Below are positions 30,511 to 38,451 of a DNA stretch of 64,000 nt, piece by piece (within the stretch, counting starts at the first letter, position 1; the number at the start of each line of letters is the position of its first letter). The stretch comes from Microbacterium sp. LCT-H2 (GTDB taxonomy: Bacteria; Actinomycetota; Actinomycetes; Actinomycetales; Microbacteriaceae). The stretch covers positions 124,001 to 188,000 of the forward strand of contig NZ_MODW01000002.1 of assembly GCF_001866135.1 (NCBI RefSeq). The letters are read 5' to 3'. A model generated the notes under the pieces. The model searched no databases, had not been told where the DNA came from, and saw only the letters and a program-made list of their open reading frames with translations. A program made the position numbers and the translations under genes.

Positions 30511-31028
30511 GAGGCGGTGCCGCCCGCGGGCTTCTCCTCGGCGTCGCCCAGCTCGGCCAGCAGGGCACGGAGCTCCTGCCGCAGCACGTCGCGGGTGACC
30601 ACCTGCGCGTTGCGCTCTTCCAGCGACATCCGCAGCGCGACGATCTCGCGGGCGAGATACTCGGTGTCGGCGAGGTTCCGCTCGGCGCGCTGCCGGTCCT
30701 GCTCGATCTGCACGCGGTCGCGGTCGTCCTGGCGGTTCTGCGCGAGGAGGATGAGCGGCGCGGCGTACGAGGCCTGCAGTGACAGCATGAGGGTGAGCGC
30801 GGTGAAGCCCAGCGCGGCGTCGTCGAAGCGCACCTCGTGCGGCATCAGCGTGTTCCAGCCGATCCAGAGGATGCAGAAGAGGCTGAGGATGACGAGGAAC
30901 GCCGGGGTGCCCATGGCGCGGGCGACCCACTCCGTGAAGCGTCCGAAGCGGTCGCGGGAGGTGGAGCGGGGGCGGGTGCTCGTCCGTCCAGGCGCGTCGA
31001 GGCGGGCGGCCCGCTCCTTGCGCGCCAT
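30507..31028 (-). CDS. DUF1003 membrane protein
   Basis: The 173-residue product has a basic N-terminus (MARKERAARLDAPGR), two membrane segments near residues 42-60 and 73-94, and a C-terminal coiled coil (NRQDDRDRVQIEQDRQRAE, about 96-150). MGTPAFLVILSLFCILWI and SLQASYAAPLILLAQNR are diagnostic for DUF1003. Function is unknown. It is sandwiched between an MgtE-N/CBS protein and Mrp with 1- and 4-bp overlaps, so the three are translated together, an arrangement also present in mycobacteria (from memory). Confidence 0.88.
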   Translation of the reverse strand: MARKERAARLDAPGRTSTRPRSTSRDRFGRFTEWVARAMGTPAFLVILSLFCILWIGWNTLMPHEVRFDDAALGFTALTLMLSLQASYAAPLILLAQNRQDDRDRVQIEQDRQRAERNLADTEYLAREIVALRMSLEERNAQVVTRDVLRQELRALLAELGDAEEKPAGGTAS

Positions 31029-32296
31029 CAGCGCGCCTCCGTCACGGGCGGAGTCACATCGTCGCTGTCGTGAGTGCGCCAGTCGTCCGGCAGCAGGTAG
31101 TCGAGCACGTCGTCGATGCTGATCGCGCCGACGAGGCGGTGGGCTGCGTCGATCACGGGCAGCGAGACGAGGTCGTAGCTGGCGAGCATGCGGGCGACCT
31201 CGGCGGCGGAGGCGGTGACGGGCACCGGCTCGAGGCTGTCGTCGAGGATGGCGCCGAGCCGCTCGTGCGGTGGATAGCGCAGCATCCGCTGGAAGTGCAC
31301 GAGGCCGAGCAGCCGGCCGGTCGGCGTCTCGAACGGCGGGAGCGTGACGAACACGGCCGCGGCGAGGGCCGGGTGCAGCTCATGGCGGCGGATGAGCGCG
31401 AGCGCCTCCGCGACCGTGGCGTCGGCAGACAGGATGATCGGCTCCGGGGTCATCAGACCGCCGGCCGTGTCGGGGCCGTAGCGCAGCAGCATCCGCACGT
31501 CCTCGGCGCGCTCCGGCTCCATCCGCTGGAGCAGCTGCTCCAACTGGGCGGGCGGGAGCTGGGCGAGGAGGTCGGCGGCGTCGTCCGGTTCCATCTGATC
31601 GAGGATGTCGGCCGCGCGCTCCTCGCCGAGGCGGTCGAGGATGTGCACCTGCTCGTCCTCCGGCATCTCCTCCAGGGCGTCGGCGAGGCGGTCGTCGGAG
31701 AGCTCCTCCGCGACCTCGATCATCCGCTGCTGGGGGAGGTCGAGGAGCGTGTTGGCGAGGTCGGCGGCGTGCAGCTCCGAGTAGGAGGCGACGAGCTGCT
31801 CGGCGGACTGCGATTCGCCCGGTGCGTGCTCCTCGGTGACCTCGCTCCAGGCGGCGAACGTCGTCGGGCCCTTGGCGAACGGCGACGCCCCGGTCTTCGG
31901 TCGGCGCAGGAAGAGCTGGCTGATCGCCCACTCGCCGAGGCGGTTGGGCTCGATCGCGACATCCTCGATGACGGCAGTGCCGCTTCCGTCCGTGAGGCTC
32001 ACGCGTCGGCCGAGCATCTCCGCGAGGACGCGCACCTCGCCGGCGCGCGGCGAGAAGCGACGGACGTTGATGAGCCCGGTGGTGATGACCTGTCCGGACC
32101 TGATGGATGTGACTCTACCGATCGAGAGGAACACGTGGCGGCGGCCGGGGATCTCCACGACCAGTCCGATCACGCGCGGGGCCGCGGTACTTCGATACAC
32201 GACGACGACGTCCCGGACCTTGCCGAGCCGGTCGCCGACGGGATCGAAGACGGCGCACCCGGCCAGGCGCGCGGCGAAAACCCGTTGTGTGCTCAC
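31028..32296 (-). CDS. Soluble MgtE-N/CBS protein with N-terminal PRC-barrel-like domain
   Basis: The 422-residue protein starts at a GTG (VSTQRVFAARLAG). Residues 1-150 look like two PRC-barrel-type beta domains, 190-290 form the helical MgtE N-domain (SDDRLADALEEMPEDEQ, MEPDDAADLLAQLPP), and 295-415 form a CBS pair (GLMTPEPIILSADATVAEAL, DLVSLPVIDAAHRLVGAI). The five-helix MgtE channel domain is missing, so it cannot itself carry magnesium. It could sense Mg2+ or nucleotides and act on a partner. It is first in an operon with DUF1003 and mrp. Confidence 0.88.
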   Translation of the reverse strand: MSTQRVFAARLAGCAVFDPVGDRLGKVRDVVVVYRSTAAPRVIGLVVEIPGRRHVFLSIGRVTSIRSGQVITTGLINVRRFSPRAGEVRVLAEMLGRRVSLTDGSGTAVIEDVAIEPNRLGEWAISQLFLRRPKTGASPFAKGPTTFAAWSEVTEEHAPGESQSAEQLVASYSELHAADLANTLLDLPQQRMIEVAEELSDDRLADALEEMPEDEQVHILDRLGEERAADILDQMEPDDAADLLAQLPPAQLEQLLQRMEPERAEDVRMLLRYGPDTAGGLMTPEPIILSADATVAEALALIRRHELHPALAAAVFVTLPPFETPTGRLLGLVHFQRMLRYPPHERLGAILDDSLEPVPVTASAAEVARMLASYDLVSLPVIDAAHRLVGAISIDDVLDYLLPDDWRTHDSDDVTPPVTEAR

Positions 32297-32302
32297 CCGA
32301 CC

Positions 32303-32308
32303 AGCGTA
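32303..32308 (-). promoter_or_regulatory. -10 box of leaderless MgtE-N/CBS operon transcript
   Basis: On the minus strand TACGCT ends 6 bases before the GTG start. It would drive the three-gene operon that ends with mrp. Confidence 0.55.
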
Positions 32309-32371
32309 GCCCGCGGCGTGCCGGGACGGCGGTCGCGGCGGTCGCTCGGCCGGACGCGGGGCACGACGTGG

Positions 32372-32377
32372 AAGAAT
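32372..32377 (+). promoter_or_regulatory. Candidate -10 box of leaderless transcript
   Basis: AAGAAT ends 6 bases before the ATG at 32384. It is a weaker match to the -10 consensus than its neighbours, but the spacing is the same. Confidence 0.4.
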
Positions 32378-32383
32378 AGCCGG

Positions 32384-33082
32384 ATGAGCATGCTGAATCG
32401 CCCCGCGAGCGGCACGGACACCGGTGAGATCGTCGCCTCCATGCGCGACTACGAGAGCGCGCAGAAGGCGGTGTCGAAACTGATCGCCGGAGAGGTCCCC
32501 GCGCGCGACATCGCGATCGTCGGTCAGAGCGTGCGGACGGTCGAGCGGGTGACCGGACGGCTCGGCTATGCTGCGGCCGCACGGTCGGGAGCGATCAACG
32601 GCATCCTCATCGGCCTGTTCCTCTCGGCGATCCTCGTCCTCGGCAATCCCGAGGTGCCGATCCAGCTGTTCGTCGGCTTCGTCCTCATCGGCGTCGCCGT
32701 GGGCATGCTGCTGAGCCTGATCACCTACGCGATCGTGCGCCGCCGTCGGGACTTCGCGAGCGTGACGCAGTTCGCCGCGGATCACTACGAGGTGACCGTG
32801 CAGCCCGGTTCGCTGGCGAAGGCGCGCCAGGTCCTCGGTGCGCAGCGCGTCGCCCCGGTGCGTCCGCCGGTGAACCTGGACGAGCCGCCGAAGTACGGCG
32901 AGCGGATCCCGGCCGGCTCTCCCCAGCCCTCGCCTGAGCCCGCACCGGCGCCTGAGCCTGCCCCGGCGCCTGAGCCTGCACCGGCGCCTGAGCCTGCACC
33001 GGCGCCTGAGCCCGCGCCCGAACCGGGACTTCCGCCGCGACCCGCCGACCCGGAGACCGGCACCCCCGGATCGGTGAGGTGA
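32384..33082 (+). CDS. General stress protein 17M-like membrane protein with PEPA repeats
   Basis: The 232-residue product starts MSMLNRPASGTDTGEIVAS. Residues 15-60 form the YflT/GSP17M-like fold (YESAQKAVSKLIAGEVPARDIAIVG). Two membrane segments (about 70-88 and 95-117) are joined by a short loop, and a domain with FAADHYEVTVQPG follows. The last 55 residues are a Pro-Glu-Pro-Ala repeat, likely an extended linker. Its stop overlaps the next gene's GTG (GTGA). The family is tied to stress responses, but no activity is known. Confidence 0.82.
   Translation: MSMLNRPASGTDTGEIVASMRDYESAQKAVSKLIAGEVPARDIAIVGQSVRTVERVTGRLGYAAAARSGAINGILIGLFLSAILVLGNPEVPIQLFVGFVLIGVAVGMLLSLITYAIVRRRRDFASVTQFAADHYEVTVQPGSLAKARQVLGAQRVAPVRPPVNLDEPPKYGERIPAGSPQPSPEPAPAPEPAPAPEPAPAPEPAPAPEPAPEPGLPPRPADPETGTPGSVR
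32931..33020 (+). repeat. Coding tandem repeat of an 18-bp unit (PAPEPA)
   Basis: About five near-identical copies of GCGCCTGAGCCTGCACCG encode alternating Pro-Ala-Pro-Glu. Copies differ by single bases. The array is prone to length change by slippage, which would vary the linker without shifting the frame. Confidence 0.85.
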
Positions 33083-33756
33083 CCCCGGAGCCCACGCCGG
33101 TCCGCATCGAGGTCGCACTGCCGACCGGTACGACGACGGTGTCCGCCGACTGGACGCCGGGCACCGGTGACGATGTCGTGCTGATCGCCCACGGGGCCGG
33201 AGCGGGGAAGGACCACCCCTTCCTCGTCGGGTACGACCGCGCACTCGTGGCGCTCGGGTACACGACGCTGCGCTTCAGCTTCCCGTACGCCGAGCAGGGA
33301 CGCCGCATGCCCGGTCCGGCCGCGCACGCCGTCGCGACGTGGCACGCTGTGGTCGCCGAGGCCCGCGCGCGAGCGCCACGAGCCGCCGTGTGGGCCACCG
33401 GGAAGTCCTATGGCGGGCGCATGGCCTCCCAGGCCGTGGCAGAGGGCCTCGTCGTGGAGGGCCTGGTCTATCTCGGCTACCCGCTCCATCCGCCCGGCCG
33501 CCCGGACAAGCCCCGGGTCGCCCATCTGCCGTCGATCACGGTCCCGCAGCTGTTCATCGAGGGCACGGCGGATCCGTTCATCCAGCCGATCGCCCAGCTC
33601 GACGACGCCGTCGCCGGCTGCCAGGACGCCCGGGTGCACTGGGTCGAGGGCGGCGGGCACTCCTTCGAGGTGAAGGGGCACCGGCGGCCCCCTGCCGAGG
33701 TCGGCGCGGACATCGCGTCCGTTGTGGACGCCTTCGTCGCAGCACGACGGGGCTGA
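33079..33756 (+). CDS. Alpha/beta hydrolase of the KANL3/TEX30 type
   Basis: The 225-residue protein has the small hydrolase layout: an oxyanion region VVLIAHGAGAGKDHPF near residues 34-49, the nucleophile elbow ATGKSYGGRMA (GxSxG, Ser near residue 111), a possible acid in GTADPF near 160, and the base His in GGGHSFEVKG near 194. GAGAGKDHPFL and the short C-terminal lid are typical of the KANL3/TEX30 bacterial group. The GTG start overlaps the upstream stop. Substrate is unknown. Confidence 0.85.
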   Translation: MTPEPTPVRIEVALPTGTTTVSADWTPGTGDDVVLIAHGAGAGKDHPFLVGYDRALVALGYTTLRFSFPYAEQGRRMPGPAAHAVATWHAVVAEARARAPRAAVWATGKSYGGRMASQAVAEGLVVEGLVYLGYPLHPPGRPDKPRVAHLPSITVPQLFIEGTADPFIQPIAQLDDAVAGCQDARVHWVEGGGHSFEVKGHRRPPAEVGADIASVVDAFVAARRG

Positions 33757-34015
33757 TCCTCCTCCGAATCGGAGAAACCGGCCGAACCGCGTAATGAACG
33801 GCCGGCTCCCGCATCTCTTCCGTGGGAGGCGGCCGCAGGTCTTCGGGGGGAGACACGGCACCGGCACGGGCACCATGCCGGGGGTGGCTCCAGGGATCCT
33901 CGGGGGAGGCCCCTGGTCGACCTTCGTCTCCGCGGAGGGGGAACGGGCCGCCGGTCTGGGGAGAGCGGCGGCCCTCCGTCCTCCCCAGCCTCGGCTCAGC
34001 GGCTGCGGTCCGAGC
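33757..34015. other. GC-rich intergenic region with several hairpins between convergent genes
   Basis: No gene is seen here. CCGGCCG (33778-33784) pairs with CGGCCGG (33799-33805) as a likely terminator for the hydrolase gene. CTGGGGAG (33956-33963) pairs with CTCCCCAG (33981-33988) as a likely terminator for pepP. The stretch between holds more G/C-rich self-complementary words. I looked for SRP, RNase P and 6S signatures and found none. Confidence 0.5.
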
Positions 34016-35437
34016 TCAGCGCTGCAGACGGGCCATCCACGCCTCGACCTCATCGGCCGTGCGGGGGATGTCCGCGGAGAGGTTGACCGGGCCGTCCTCG
34101 GTCATCAGGATGTCGTCCTCGATCCGGACGCCGATGCCGCGCAGCTCGGCGGGTACCGTGAGGTCGTCGATCTGGAAGTACAGCCCCGGTTCGATCGTGA
34201 AGACCATGCCCGGGGTGAGGATGCCGTCGTAGTACATCTCGCGGCGCGCCTGCGCACAGTCGTGCACGTCGATGCCGAGGTGGTGCGACGTGCCGTGCAC
34301 CATGTAGCGCCGATGCTGGCCGCCCTTGTCCGCGTCCAGAGCTTCCTCGGCGGTGACCGGGAGCAGGCCCCACTCCGCGGTGCGGGCGGCGATCACGGAC
34401 ATGGCCGCCGCGTGGACATCGCGGAAGCGGGCGCCGACCTTCGCCGCGGCGAGGGCGGCGTCGGCCGCCTCCCGCACCGTCTCGTAGACGCGGCGCTGCA
34501 CCTCGGTGAACGTCCCGGACACCGGCAGCGTGCGGGTGATGTCGGCGGTGTACAGGCTGTCGGCCTCGACACCCGCGTCGACGAGGATGAGGTCTCCGGG
34601 GATGACCGTGCCGTCGTTGCGCGTCCAGTGCAGGTAGCAGGCGTGCGGCCCGGACGCGGCGATCGTGTCGTAGCCCTCGCCGTTTCCATCCTCGCGGGCG
34701 CGCCGATGGAAGACTCCCTCGACGACGCGCTCTCCTCGGGCGTGCGCGACCGCGGCCGGGAGCTCGCGGATGATGTCGTCGAAGCCGCGGGCGGTGATCT
34801 CCACGGCCCGACGCATCTCGGCGATCTCGAAGTCGTCCTTGATGAGACGCAGCTCCGAGACGAAACGCGTGAGGGACTCATCCTCCTCGAGGACGAGCTC
34901 GCCGTCGAGCGGGGCGAACTCGTGCAGGTGCGCCGTGGCCACCTGCAGGTCGGCGGCGACGCCGTCCAGCGACGGACGCGGACCGATCCAGAACTCGCCC
35001 ACCGTGGCGTCGGCGTAGAACTCCGTCGTCGTGCGGTCGGCGCGCTCGCGGAAGTAGAGCGTGACGTCGTGCCCGTCGTCCGTCGGCTCGAAGACGAGCA
35101 CCGAGTCCGGCTCCGCGTCGGACCCCCAGCCGGTGAGGTGCGCGAAGGCGGAGTGCGCGCGGAAGACGTAGTCGGTGTCGTTGCTGCGCTGCTTGAGCGA
35201 GCCGGCGGGGATCACGAGCCGCTTGCCGGGGAATGCGGCCGAGACGGCGGCCCGGCGGCGCTCGGCGTACGCCGCCTGGGCGCGCGGCGCGGGCAGGGTA
35301 TCCGGACGCTCGGCCCACCCGGTGGAGATGGTGTCGAGGAACCCCTGCGGGAAGGGCTGCTTGCGATTGGTCGAGCTGTTCTCGACGGGGGCTTCGACGG
35401 TCTCGTCAGCGATGGTGTCGTTTTCTCCGGTGCTCAT
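34016..35437 (-). CDS. pepP: Xaa-Pro aminopeptidase (M24B)
   Basis: Dimetal peptidase that removes N-terminal residues ahead of proline. The 473-residue protein has the N-terminal creatinase-like domain (VIPAGSLKQRSNDTDYVFRA) and the pita-bread domain. Metal ligands are the Asp of LVDAGVEADS, the Asp of YTADITRTLP, the His of HGTSHHLGIDVHD, the Glu of TIEPGLYF and the Glu of GVRIEDDIL. The first 30 residues are polar and unlike the family, and may be an extended N-terminus. A GAGACT hexamer lies 6 bases before the ATG. Confidence 0.94.
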   Translation of the reverse strand: MSTGENDTIADETVEAPVENSSTNRKQPFPQGFLDTISTGWAERPDTLPAPRAQAAYAERRRAAVSAAFPGKRLVIPAGSLKQRSNDTDYVFRAHSAFAHLTGWGSDAEPDSVLVFEPTDDGHDVTLYFRERADRTTTEFYADATVGEFWIGPRPSLDGVAADLQVATAHLHEFAPLDGELVLEEDESLTRFVSELRLIKDDFEIAEMRRAVEITARGFDDIIRELPAAVAHARGERVVEGVFHRRAREDGNGEGYDTIAASGPHACYLHWTRNDGTVIPGDLILVDAGVEADSLYTADITRTLPVSGTFTEVQRRVYETVREAADAALAAAKVGARFRDVHAAAMSVIAARTAEWGLLPVTAEEALDADKGGQHRRYMVHGTSHHLGIDVHDCAQARREMYYDGILTPGMVFTIEPGLYFQIDDLTVPAELRGIGVRIEDDILMTEDGPVNLSADIPRTADEVEAWMARLQR

Positions 35438-35473
35438 CCGTCCAGTCTCTCACCTGGACGCGCCAAGCGCGGA

Positions 35474-36496
35474 TCAGCCGGTCGGCTCGAGCTGCACGAT
35501 GAGGGCGCGATGATCGCTCCCGCCGGCATCTTCGAGGACAGCGGACCCCGTGGGCCGCCAGTTGGGGGACGCCATCACGTGGTCGATGGGGGCGCCGGCG
35601 AGGGCAGGGAACGAGCTCGGCCAGGTTCCGGACATCCCGTTCCCGGTCCGGGAGGCAGCGTCGCGGCAGTACCCCATGTCGCCGCCGTCGACGCCGAGGG
35701 AGGCCATGTGATCGACGGTGGCGTTGAAGTCGCCGGCGAGGATGAAGTCACCCGCGGGGCACTGGTCGGCGATCCACTGCAGATCGCTCTGCCACTGCTG
35801 CATCTCCTCCATGCGCGGCGCGACCGCGTGCACGGCGACGATCGTGGGGCCATCGCCGTCGATCGGCATCAGCACGGCGCTGGGCACGGATCCGGTGTTG
35901 TTGCTCCCGTCCTTCGACGACTCGATGACGGAGTACTCGCCGAGCTCGGGGGCCACGAGGACCGTCGTCTGCCACGATTGCGGGCCGTCCTCCACGTCCG
36001 GGCGGAACTGCACGTGGTGCACCCACATCGGATGCCCCTGCTCGCGGAGCATGAGCGCGATCCGCTCGCCGACCTCCTCGGTGGTCTCGGGCAGCGCCAC
36101 CACGTCGGCTTCCTGCTCCAGGATCTCCTGGGCGATCTGCTCGGCGGAGACGGCCTCACCCGCGGTGTTCCAGGTGAGCACCCGCAGGCTCGTGTCGGTT
36201 CGCTCGGGAAGGGCGGTCACGCCGAACCCCCGCGTCGCTCCGATCACCCCGGTCGCGCCGGCACCGAGCAGGGCGACGATCAGGATGGACGCCGCGAAGC
36301 CGCGCAGCGGCCGGGCGAGCAGGAGCAGCAGCGCCAGCACCGCGATGATCAGGAATCCGCCGAGCACGAGCCCGCGGGCGGCGACGAGCTGCGCGAACGG
36401 GTACGTCTGCTCGAGGTTGAAGAACTGCGGCCACACCACGACCGCCGTCGCGATCGCGAAGAGCACGGTGAGCAGGATCCCCAGGAGTCGAAACAT
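35474..36496 (-). CDS. Membrane-anchored endonuclease/exonuclease/phosphatase-family protein
   Basis: The 340-residue product has three N-terminal membrane segments (about 3-22, 37-58, 64-85). An EEP-fold phosphohydrolase domain follows outside the membrane. The metal and catalytic residues are in TWNTAGE, VVALPETTEE, GDFNATVDHM and the C-terminal GGSDHRALI. Such proteins in actinobacteria may hydrolyse phosphodiesters or phospholipid-linked substrates; the target is unknown. It is divergent from the PHP gene, and the two -10 boxes lie 90 bp apart. Confidence 0.87.
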   Translation of the reverse strand: MFRLLGILLTVLFAIATAVVVWPQFFNLEQTYPFAQLVAARGLVLGGFLIIAVLALLLLLARPLRGFAASILIVALLGAGATGVIGATRGFGVTALPERTDTSLRVLTWNTAGEAVSAEQIAQEILEQEADVVALPETTEEVGERIALMLREQGHPMWVHHVQFRPDVEDGPQSWQTTVLVAPELGEYSVIESSKDGSNNTGSVPSAVLMPIDGDGPTIVAVHAVAPRMEEMQQWQSDLQWIADQCPAGDFILAGDFNATVDHMASLGVDGGDMGYCRDAASRTGNGMSGTWPSSFPALAGAPIDHVMASPNWRPTGSAVLEDAGGSDHRALIVQLEPTG

Positions 36497-36503
36497 CCCC
36501 TTC

Positions 36504-36509
36504 AGCCTA
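36504..36509 (-). promoter_or_regulatory. -10 box of leaderless EEP-gene transcript
   Basis: On the minus strand TAGGCT ends 7 bases before the ATG at 36496. Confidence 0.5.
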
Positions 36510-36598
36510 GAAGCGTCGCCTGTGAAGTCCCTGCCTCGCGCCCGGCCCGTCGCCGCGATCGGGGTCCCGGAATCCGCGCCACGCGCGTCGGCGCTCGG

Positions 36599-36604
36599 TA
36601 CGCT
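36599..36604 (+). promoter_or_regulatory. -10 box of leaderless PHP-gene transcript
   Basis: TACGCT ends 6 bases before the ATG at 36611. The bases between read CGGAGG and touch the start codon, so they cannot serve as a ribosome site, which supports a leaderless start. Confidence 0.6.
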
Positions 36605-36610
36605 CGGAGG

Positions 36611-37474
36611 ATGCCCGTTCCGCCCGCCGGTCCCGCCGATCTGCACCTGCACTCCAACCACTCCGATGGCACCGAGGCGCCGGGCGAGGTCATGAGACAG
36701 GCGCATCGACACGGCGTGCGGACCGCCGCGCTCACGGACCACGACCGCACCACGGGCTGGACGGAGGCCGGGGACGCCGCCGTCGCCCTGGGCATGACCT
36801 TCCTTCCCGGGATGGAGCTCTCCGCCAAGCACGAGTGGCGCAGCGTGCACGTGCTCGGCTACCTCTTCGATCCGGACGACGCGGCGCTGCGGGCCGAGAC
36901 CGACCGGATCCGGAACGACCGCATCGGGAGAGCGGAGCGCATCGTCCGCAACATCGGCCGCGACTATGACCTGCATTGGGACGACGTCCTGGCCCAGACC
37001 ACGCTCGACGCGACCGTCGGCCGCCCGCACATCGCCGACGCACTGGTGGCGCGCGGCATCGTGCGTGATCGGGGCGAGGCCTTCGACGGCATCCTCCACC
37101 CGCGGGAGGGGTACTACGAGCCGCACTACGCCCCGGACCCGCTGACCGCCGTGCGACTGATCACCCAGGCGGGAGGTGTGGCGATCATCGCCCATCCGGT
37201 CACGGCCGGCCGGGACCGGATGATGCCGGTGCCGTACATCGAGCGTCTGGTCGACGCGGGGCTGGCCGGGTTCGAGGTGGACCACCGGGAGAACACGACC
37301 GCCGGCAAGAAGCTGCTGCGCGAGCTGGCAGCTCGGCACGACCTCATCGTCACCGGGTCCAGCGATTACCACGGCACCGGAAAACCGAACGTGCCGGGGG
37401 AGAACACCACCGCGACGGACATGGTCGCCCGGATCATCGATCGCGCCTCCGGCTCCGGCCCGCGGCGTCCCTGA
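36611..37474 (+). CDS. PHP-domain phosphoesterase
   Basis: The 287-residue protein carries the four PHP motifs: DLHLHSNHSDGT near residue 10, ALTDHDRT near 40, the Glu in GMELSA near 67 with HVLGYLFD, and the C-terminal GSSDYHG. IIAHPVTAGR near 196 adds another metal His. It resembles YciV/RNase AM-type phosphoesterases that act on nucleoside 3',5'-bisphosphates or RNA 5' ends, but the exact substrate cannot be told. A small hairpin follows it. Confidence 0.88.
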   Translation: MPVPPAGPADLHLHSNHSDGTEAPGEVMRQAHRHGVRTAALTDHDRTTGWTEAGDAAVALGMTFLPGMELSAKHEWRSVHVLGYLFDPDDAALRAETDRIRNDRIGRAERIVRNIGRDYDLHWDDVLAQTTLDATVGRPHIADALVARGIVRDRGEAFDGILHPREGYYEPHYAPDPLTAVRLITQAGGVAIIAHPVTAGRDRMMPVPYIERLVDAGLAGFEVDHRENTTAGKKLLRELAARHDLIVTGSSDYHGTGKPNVPGENTTATDMVARIIDRASGSGPRRP

Positions 37475-37476
37475 CT

Positions 37477-37502
37477 CCGGGGGACTGTCGGCGGTCTCCC
37501 GG
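37477..37502 (+). terminator. Terminator after the PHP gene
   Basis: CCGGGGGAC (37477-37485) pairs with GTCTCCCGG (37494-37502), with one G-T wobble and an 8-base loop. Confidence 0.6.
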
Positions 37503-37515
37503 CGTTCTGTCGAAA

Positions 37516-37532
37516 CGGACCGATACGGTCCG
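37516..37532 (+). promoter_or_regulatory. Palindromic operator candidate overlapping a -10 box
   Basis: CGGACCG-ATA-CGGTCCG is a perfect inverted repeat with 7-bp arms. The -10-like TACGGT (37524-37529) of the DUF817 gene lies inside it, and the ATG follows 7 bases later. A repressor bound here would block the promoter directly. Confidence 0.55.
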
Positions 37533-37536
37533 AGGC

Positions 37537-38442
37537 ATGCAACGTGCCACCTCGCTGGAGCGCCGCGTCGATGCGACCGCTCGCCGACTCCTCCGTGCGG
37601 TGCCGACCTCGGGCTTCCGTGCCGGGCTCGCCGAGTTCGTCGTGTTCGTGCTGAAACAGGCATGGGCGTGCGTGTTCGGGGCAGCCTTGCTGGTGGTGAT
37701 CGTCGCGGCCCGCCTCTGGTATCCCGACGACGCGGCACTGGCCCGCAACGATGCACTGACGATCGCGGCCGTCCTGATCCAGGTGGCGATGCTCGTGTTC
37801 CGCCTCGAGAGTGGACGGGAACTCTGGGTGATCGTGCTCTTCCACATCACCGGCACCGCGATGGAGCTGTTCAAGACCGACGTCGGCTCCTGGGCGTACG
37901 CGGCCGACGGCATTCTCCGCATCGGCGGTGTCCCGTTGTTCAGCGGTTTCATGTATGCGGCCGTCGGCTCGTACATGGTGCGCGTGTATCGGCTCTTCGA
38001 CCTCGGGTTCACCCGCTACCCCCGCCGGTGGGTGACGGCTGTCCTGGCGGCCGCCATCTACGTCAACTTCTTCACCCACCACTGGTGGTGGGATGCGCGC
38101 TGGGTGCTCTTGGCAGCGGTCGTCGTGCTGTGGCTGCCCACGATCATGCATGCGCGCGTATGGCGCCGCACCATCCGCCTGCCGCTGCTGGCCGTCTTCG
38201 CCGGAGTGTCGGTGTTCATCTATCTGGCCGAGAACATCGGCACCTGGGCGGGTGCCTGGGCGTATCCCGACCAGGCGGATGTGTGGCAGCCCGTGTCCCT
38301 GAGCAAGCTCAGCTCGTGGTTCCTGCTGATGATCATCTCGGTCGTGCTCGTCGCCTGGGTCTACCCGCCGCAGGTCCCGGCTGCACTCCTGGAGAACGAG
38401 GGGCGCCGCACGGAAGACCGTGCGGCGCCCCTCGGACGATGA
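37537..38442 (+). CDS. DUF817 integral membrane protein
   Basis: The 301-residue product has eight or nine membrane segments and the conserved DUF817 elements: FKQAW-type start (VFVLKQAWACVFGA), FHITGTAMELFKTDVGSWAY, the YVNFFTHHWWWDARW loop rich in His and Trp, and YLAENIGTWAGAWAYPDQ. Conserved Glu, Asp and His residues facing the membrane loops suggest a carrier or enzyme for a hydrophobic substrate, but the family has no proven function. The last 14 codons form a strong hairpin in the DNA. Confidence 0.88.
   Translation: MQRATSLERRVDATARRLLRAVPTSGFRAGLAEFVVFVLKQAWACVFGAALLVVIVAARLWYPDDAALARNDALTIAAVLIQVAMLVFRLESGRELWVIVLFHITGTAMELFKTDVGSWAYAADGILRIGGVPLFSGFMYAAVGSYMVRVYRLFDLGFTRYPRRWVTAVLAAAIYVNFFTHHWWWDARWVLLAAVVVLWLPTIMHARVWRRTIRLPLLAVFAGVSVFIYLAENIGTWAGAWAYPDQADVWQPVSLSKLSSWFLLMIISVVLVAWVYPPQVPAALLENEGRRTEDRAAPLGR
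38401..38430. terminator. Terminator hairpin inside the end of the DUF817 gene
   Basis: GGGCGCCGCACGG (38401-38413) pairs perfectly with CCGTGCGGCGCCC (38418-38430) around AAGA. The stem lies in coding sequence just before the stop. The convergent helicase gene ends 9 bp further on, so the hairpin may stop transcripts from both sides. Confidence 0.75.
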
Positions 38443-38451
38443 TGATGCGGA

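Noticed and set aside
32931..33020. CRISPR-like array
   Set aside because: The repeats are contiguous 18-bp coding units without spacers and encode a Pro-Glu-Pro-Ala tail.
33757..34015. Possible structured non-coding RNA in the G/C-rich gap before pepP
   Set aside because: The gap has several hairpins but none of the conserved segments of SRP RNA, RNase P RNA, tmRNA or 6S RNA. It is better explained as two terminators between convergent genes.
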